This document shows positions 61,483 through 64,000 of a stretch of 64,000 nucleotides of DNA, one piece after another (position 1 is the first letter of the stretch; the number at the start of each line of letters is the position of its first letter). Both the position numbers and the translations under genes were made by a program. Source of the stretch: Lachnospiraceae bacterium (GTDB lineage: Bacteria; Bacillota; Clostridia; Lachnospirales; Lachnospiraceae). The notes beneath the pieces were generated by a model that did not search any database, was not told the origin of the DNA, and worked only from the letters and a program-made list of their open reading frames with translations. The stretch is from NCBI GenBank assembly GCA_017511045.1, contig JAFWLM010000088.1:97692-161691 (forward strand), read 5' to 3'.

Positions 61483-62355
61483 ATGAAGAATCGATTTTAT
61501 CAGATTGCGGCCGCACTTGTTTTGGCAATACTGTTTCTCTGTGCATGCGGGGCTTCGAAGGAGAACGCAGGGGCGTTGGAAACAGAATTGGAAAGTGGGT
61601 CATCTGAAAATATATCTTCACAGGAAGCCGGAACGTATCAGCAGATCTCTCAGGAAGAAGCGCGGAAGATCATGGATAAGGAAAAGGGCATTCTCATTTT
61701 AGATGTCCGCACGCAGGCAGAGTATGACTCGGCCTTTATTCCGGGAGCTGTCTGCCTGCCGAATGAAACGATTCAGGCCGCATGGAACGAACAGCAGGAA
61801 AACGGGAACCAGGACCCCGCTCAGGGTTCTGCATTGGATGAAGTTTCTTCCATTCTTCCGGATAAACAGCAGAAGATCCTTGTTTATTGCAGGAGTGGAA
61901 GAAGAAGCAAAGAGGCATCACAGGCTCTCGCAGATATGGGATACACAAACGTGTTCGAGTTTGGCGGGATCAATGACTGGACCGGTGAGATCATAACACC
62001 GGAAGTGACAAGTAACATCCACCTGGGCATAAACGGAGAAGACCTTCCGGTCATCTGGGAAAACAATGCTTCCGTGGATGAACTGAAGCAGCTGGCAAAA
62101 GGTGGTGTAACGATTCAGATGTCGAAGTACGGCGGCTTTGAGCAGGTTGGAGAGCTTGGAGCAGAATTAAGCAGGAACGATGTGCAGGTGACGACAGAAC
62201 CGGGCGATATCGTTCTGTATTCCGGAAATCAGATCGTTGTTTTCTACGGCTCAAATTCCTGGGCTTATACGAAACTCGGAAGGCTCAATCTGTCACAGGA
62301 GGAATTGGAGAGACTCCTCGGAGGGGAGGATGTGGAACTGTCCTTGTTTTATTAA
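61483..62355 (+). CDS. Rhodanese and cyclophilin-like domain lipoprotein
   Basis: A 290-residue exported lipoprotein. Hydrophobic segment with LCAC lipobox (C22), a Ser/Glu-rich linker, a rhodanese domain (ILDVRTQAEYDSAFIPGAV, catalytic C136 in YCRSGRRS), and a C-terminal cyclophilin-like domain (INGEDLPVIWENN to SWAYTKLGRL). Outside the cell the rhodanese could transfer sulfur or sense redox; the cyclophilin-like part lacks an assigned enzymatic role in this family. AAAGGAAAGAGAGA precedes ATG 61483. The two-domain pairing is unusual. Confidence 0.85.
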   Translation: MKNRFYQIAAALVLAILFLCACGASKENAGALETELESGSSENISSQEAGTYQQISQEEARKIMDKEKGILILDVRTQAEYDSAFIPGAVCLPNETIQAAWNEQQENGNQDPAQGSALDEVSSILPDKQQKILVYCRSGRRSKEASQALADMGYTNVFEFGGINDWTGEIITPEVTSNIHLGINGEDLPVIWENNASVDELKQLAKGGVTIQMSKYGGFEQVGELGAELSRNDVQVTTEPGDIVLYSGNQIVVFYGSNSWAYTKLGRLNLSQEELERLLGGEDVELSLFY

Positions 62356-62429
62356 TGGGAACTGTAGTTGATCATAGGAAGTAAACAGGATTCATCGAAA
62401 AAACGGATTCTGTTTTGAGGAAATGAATT

Positions 62430-63737
62430 ATGAAATCAGCATATATCATGCCGCATCCGCCGATCGCAAGACCGGAAGTCGGACGCGGGGAAGAAAAGAA
62501 GATTCAGGCAACTCTTGATGCGTATCGGGCAGCATCGAAGATGATCGCGGAGGATGCGCCGGAGACGATCGTCGTAGTTTCACCGCACAGCGTTGTATTC
62601 AGCGACGCCTTCTATATTGCAGCAGGCGAGAAGTGGCATGGGGATCTAAGCAATTTCCTTGCACCTGAGGTGTGCCTGGATCTTGAAAATGATCTCGAAC
62701 TTGCGGATGAAGTTGTAAAGCTGTGTCAGGAAGCAAAGATTCCTGTTGTCTATACGGAACAGGGAACAGAGCGCCCGGATCATGGAAGCACCGTTCCGCT
62801 TGCGTTTATCAGTGAAGCATATCAGGGTTTCAAGGTGCTGCGCATATCGCCATCGTTTCTTCCGGATGAGACCCTGCTTGAGATGGGCCGGATCATTGAA
62901 CGTGCGGCGGCGCATGTAGGACGTAAGATCACGTTTCTTGCCAGCGGCGATCTGTCCCATAAATTAAAAGAAGACGGACCTTACGGCTTCGTCAAAGAAG
63001 GACCTGAATTTGACTCGCAGGTCACGGATATCATGAAACGCTGCGAACTCAAAGAGTTCAGGGAGTTTGATGAACAGTTCCTGGATCGTGCCGCAGAGTG
63101 CGGGCTTCCGGGCTTCATCATGATGAGTGGTGCTTTGGAGAATTATCATGTGACATCCGAGTTCCTGTCTTATGAGGGTACGTTCGGAGTCGGCTATGCA
63201 ATCTGCGCATTTCACTGTGTAGATAAATATATCGCGCTTGCGAAGAAAACACTTGAGACTTTTATCCGGGAAGGAAAACAGTTAAGTCTTGCAGACCTTT
63301 CACCGGAGGAGCTGACAGAAGAGATGCGAAACAGCCGCAACGGCACCTTTGTTTCCATTCATAAGAACGGAGAACTCAGGGGCTGTATCGGAACGATCTC
63401 GCCGTGGACCAGCTGCGTTGCGGAGGAGATCCTTTCAATGGCAGTGGAAGCCGGAACAAGAGATCCGCGTTTTCCTGCAGTAAGACAGGAAGAATTAGAG
63501 GAGCTGGTATATGATGTGGATGTTCTTCAGCCCGCAGAGCCGGCGTCTCCTGATGAACTGGATGCAAAGCGTTACGGAGTGATCGTAACCTCCGGCTTTA
63601 AACGGGGTCTTTTGCTTCCGAACCTGGAGGGCGTTGAGACACCGGGGCAGCAGATCCGAATCGCGATGATGAAAGCCGGGATCGGGGAAGGCGAAGATAT
63701 CCAGTTAGAGAGATTTACGGTGGAGCGCCATGAGTGA
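62430..63737 (+). CDS. AmmeMemoRadiSam system fusion protein (MEMO-like plus AMMECR1)
   Basis: A 435-residue two-domain protein. Residues 1-265 are a LigB/MEMO-type class III dioxygenase-like fold (VVVSPHSVVFSD, DHGSTVPLAF, SGDLSHKL, with metal-type His). Residues about 280-435 are an AMMECR1 domain (NGTFVSIHKNGELRGCIGTISPW). The radical SAM partner overlaps its end by 8 bp, giving the complete AmmeMemoRadiSam set. The biological reaction is unknown. TTTGAGGAAATGAATT precedes the ATG. Confidence 0.92.
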   Translation: MKSAYIMPHPPIARPEVGRGEEKKIQATLDAYRAASKMIAEDAPETIVVVSPHSVVFSDAFYIAAGEKWHGDLSNFLAPEVCLDLENDLELADEVVKLCQEAKIPVVYTEQGTERPDHGSTVPLAFISEAYQGFKVLRISPSFLPDETLLEMGRIIERAAAHVGRKITFLASGDLSHKLKEDGPYGFVKEGPEFDSQVTDIMKRCELKEFREFDEQFLDRAAECGLPGFIMMSGALENYHVTSEFLSYEGTFGVGYAICAFHCVDKYIALAKKTLETFIREGKQLSLADLSPEELTEEMRNSRNGTFVSIHKNGELRGCIGTISPWTSCVAEEILSMAVEAGTRDPRFPAVRQEELEELVYDVDVLQPAEPASPDELDAKRYGVIVTSGFKRGLLLPNLEGVETPGQQIRIAMMKAGIGEGEDIQLERFTVERHE

Positions 63738-64000
63738 AGTGAATGCTGTAAAAACCTGCGGGGTCTGTCCGCATCATTGTCAGTTGAAAGAAGGGCAGAC
63801 GGGATATTGTACCGCGCGAAGCAATCAAAGCTTAAACTACGGCGAGATCACTTCGCTCGCGCTAGATCCGATCGAAAAAAAGCCACTTAGGAATTTCATG
63901 CCCGGAAGTTTTATCTTGTCTGTTGGCTCGTGGGGTTGTAATATGAAGTGTCCCTGGTGCCAGAACGACAGCATCTCAAGAGGCAGATGCAGACACATTG
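63730..64000 (+). CDS. amrS: AmmeMemoRadiSam radical SAM enzyme, 5' part (cut by the window end)
   Basis: The first 90 codons of a radical SAM protein: an N-terminal cysteine-rich section (CGVCPHHCQLKEGQTGYC) typical of AmrS/pyruvate formate-lyase-activase-like enzymes, then FILSVGSWGCNMKCPWCQN containing the CxxxCxxC cluster motif. The start ATG 63730 overlaps the MEMO-AMMECR1 gene by 8 bp, so the two are translated together. The rest lies outside the window. Confidence 0.9.
   Translation, partial: MSEVNAVKTCGVCPHHCQLKEGQTGYCTARSNQSLNYGEITSLALDPIEKKPLRNFMPGSFILSVGSWGCNMKCPWCQNDSISRGRCRHI

Overview
The window reads as a chromosomal segment of an anaerobic Gram-positive Clostridia, most likely of the Lachnospirales. 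The reasons are moderate GC, strong AGGAGG-type ribosome sites, HrcA/CIRCE heat-shock control, a Bacillus-like ireB-ruvX-yrzB-(mltG)-trmR-U32 gene order, RNase J, Mini-III, a DUF5721 protein, lipoproteins with Gram-positive lipoboxes, and no outer-membrane genes. No rRNA, prophage, transposase or CRISPR array is visible. Three tRNAs are present (Thr-CGU, Met-CAU, Val-UAC).

Layout. 0-9.5 kb: DUF1015 protein, a beta-keto acid cleavage enzyme (BKACE), a small Zn-ribbon protein, tRNA-Thr, a DUF5721 protein, CIRCE-controlled htpG, an Mrp/NBP35 Fe-S carrier, an orphan type-1 substrate-binding lipoprotein, an adenine-PRTase-like protein and a Ser/Thr kinase. 9.5-11.2 kb (minus): DUF4015 glycosidase-like lipoprotein. 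11.4-15.2 kb: ylxM-ffh-rpsP-khpA-rimM-trmD. 15.3-22.0 kb: a terminator block, then CIRCE-controlled hrcA-grpE-dnaK-dnaJ and prmA.

22.2-40.8 kb is the accessory part: two LysR regulators, a small orphan protein, three MFS transporters, a URO-D-family methyltransferase-like protein, two PhlG (2,4-diacetylphloroglucinol hydrolase)-like proteins, a 2[4Fe-4S] ferredoxin with a fumarate-reductase-type flavoprotein, a nitronate monooxygenase/FabK-type flavoprotein, a second FAD oxidoreductase, a MerR regulator, and a complete DctQ-DctM-DctP TRAP transporter. PhlG relatives cleave C-acyl phloroglucinols; the gut phloretin hydrolase of Eubacterium ramulus belongs here. I infer a cluster for uptake and reductive or hydrolytic breakdown of plant polyphenol-like compounds. 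The sequence shows two candidate regulatory signals. One is a 29-bp box, perfect in two copies and degenerate in a third, 85-113 bp before three gene starts. The other is a pair of matching 19-bp-spacer MerR-type promoters before the second FAD oxidoreductase and the TRAP operon.

40.9-64 kb returns to housekeeping: rsmE, cysteine desulfurase-thiI-mtaB (tRNA thiolation), ireB-ruvX-DUF1292, RNase J, an MltG-like anchor, trmR and a U32 protein (tRNA U34 modification), an esterase, a CPBP protease, acyl carrier protein, pta, nadE, tRNA-Met/Val, an alpha/beta hydrolase, ispF, cysE-cysS-mrnC-rlmB, a rhodanese/cyclophilin-like lipoprotein, and a MEMO-AMMECR1 fusion followed by the start of its radical SAM partner, cut by the window end.

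A recurring feature is promoters whose -10 box ends only 6-9 nt before the start codon of genes without a Shine-Dalgarno sequence (ylxM, rsmE, cysteine desulfurase, esterase, alpha/beta hydrolase, cysE), pointing to leaderless mRNAs. A 36-48 bp palindrome occurs three times (15.4, 61.2 and 61.4 kb).
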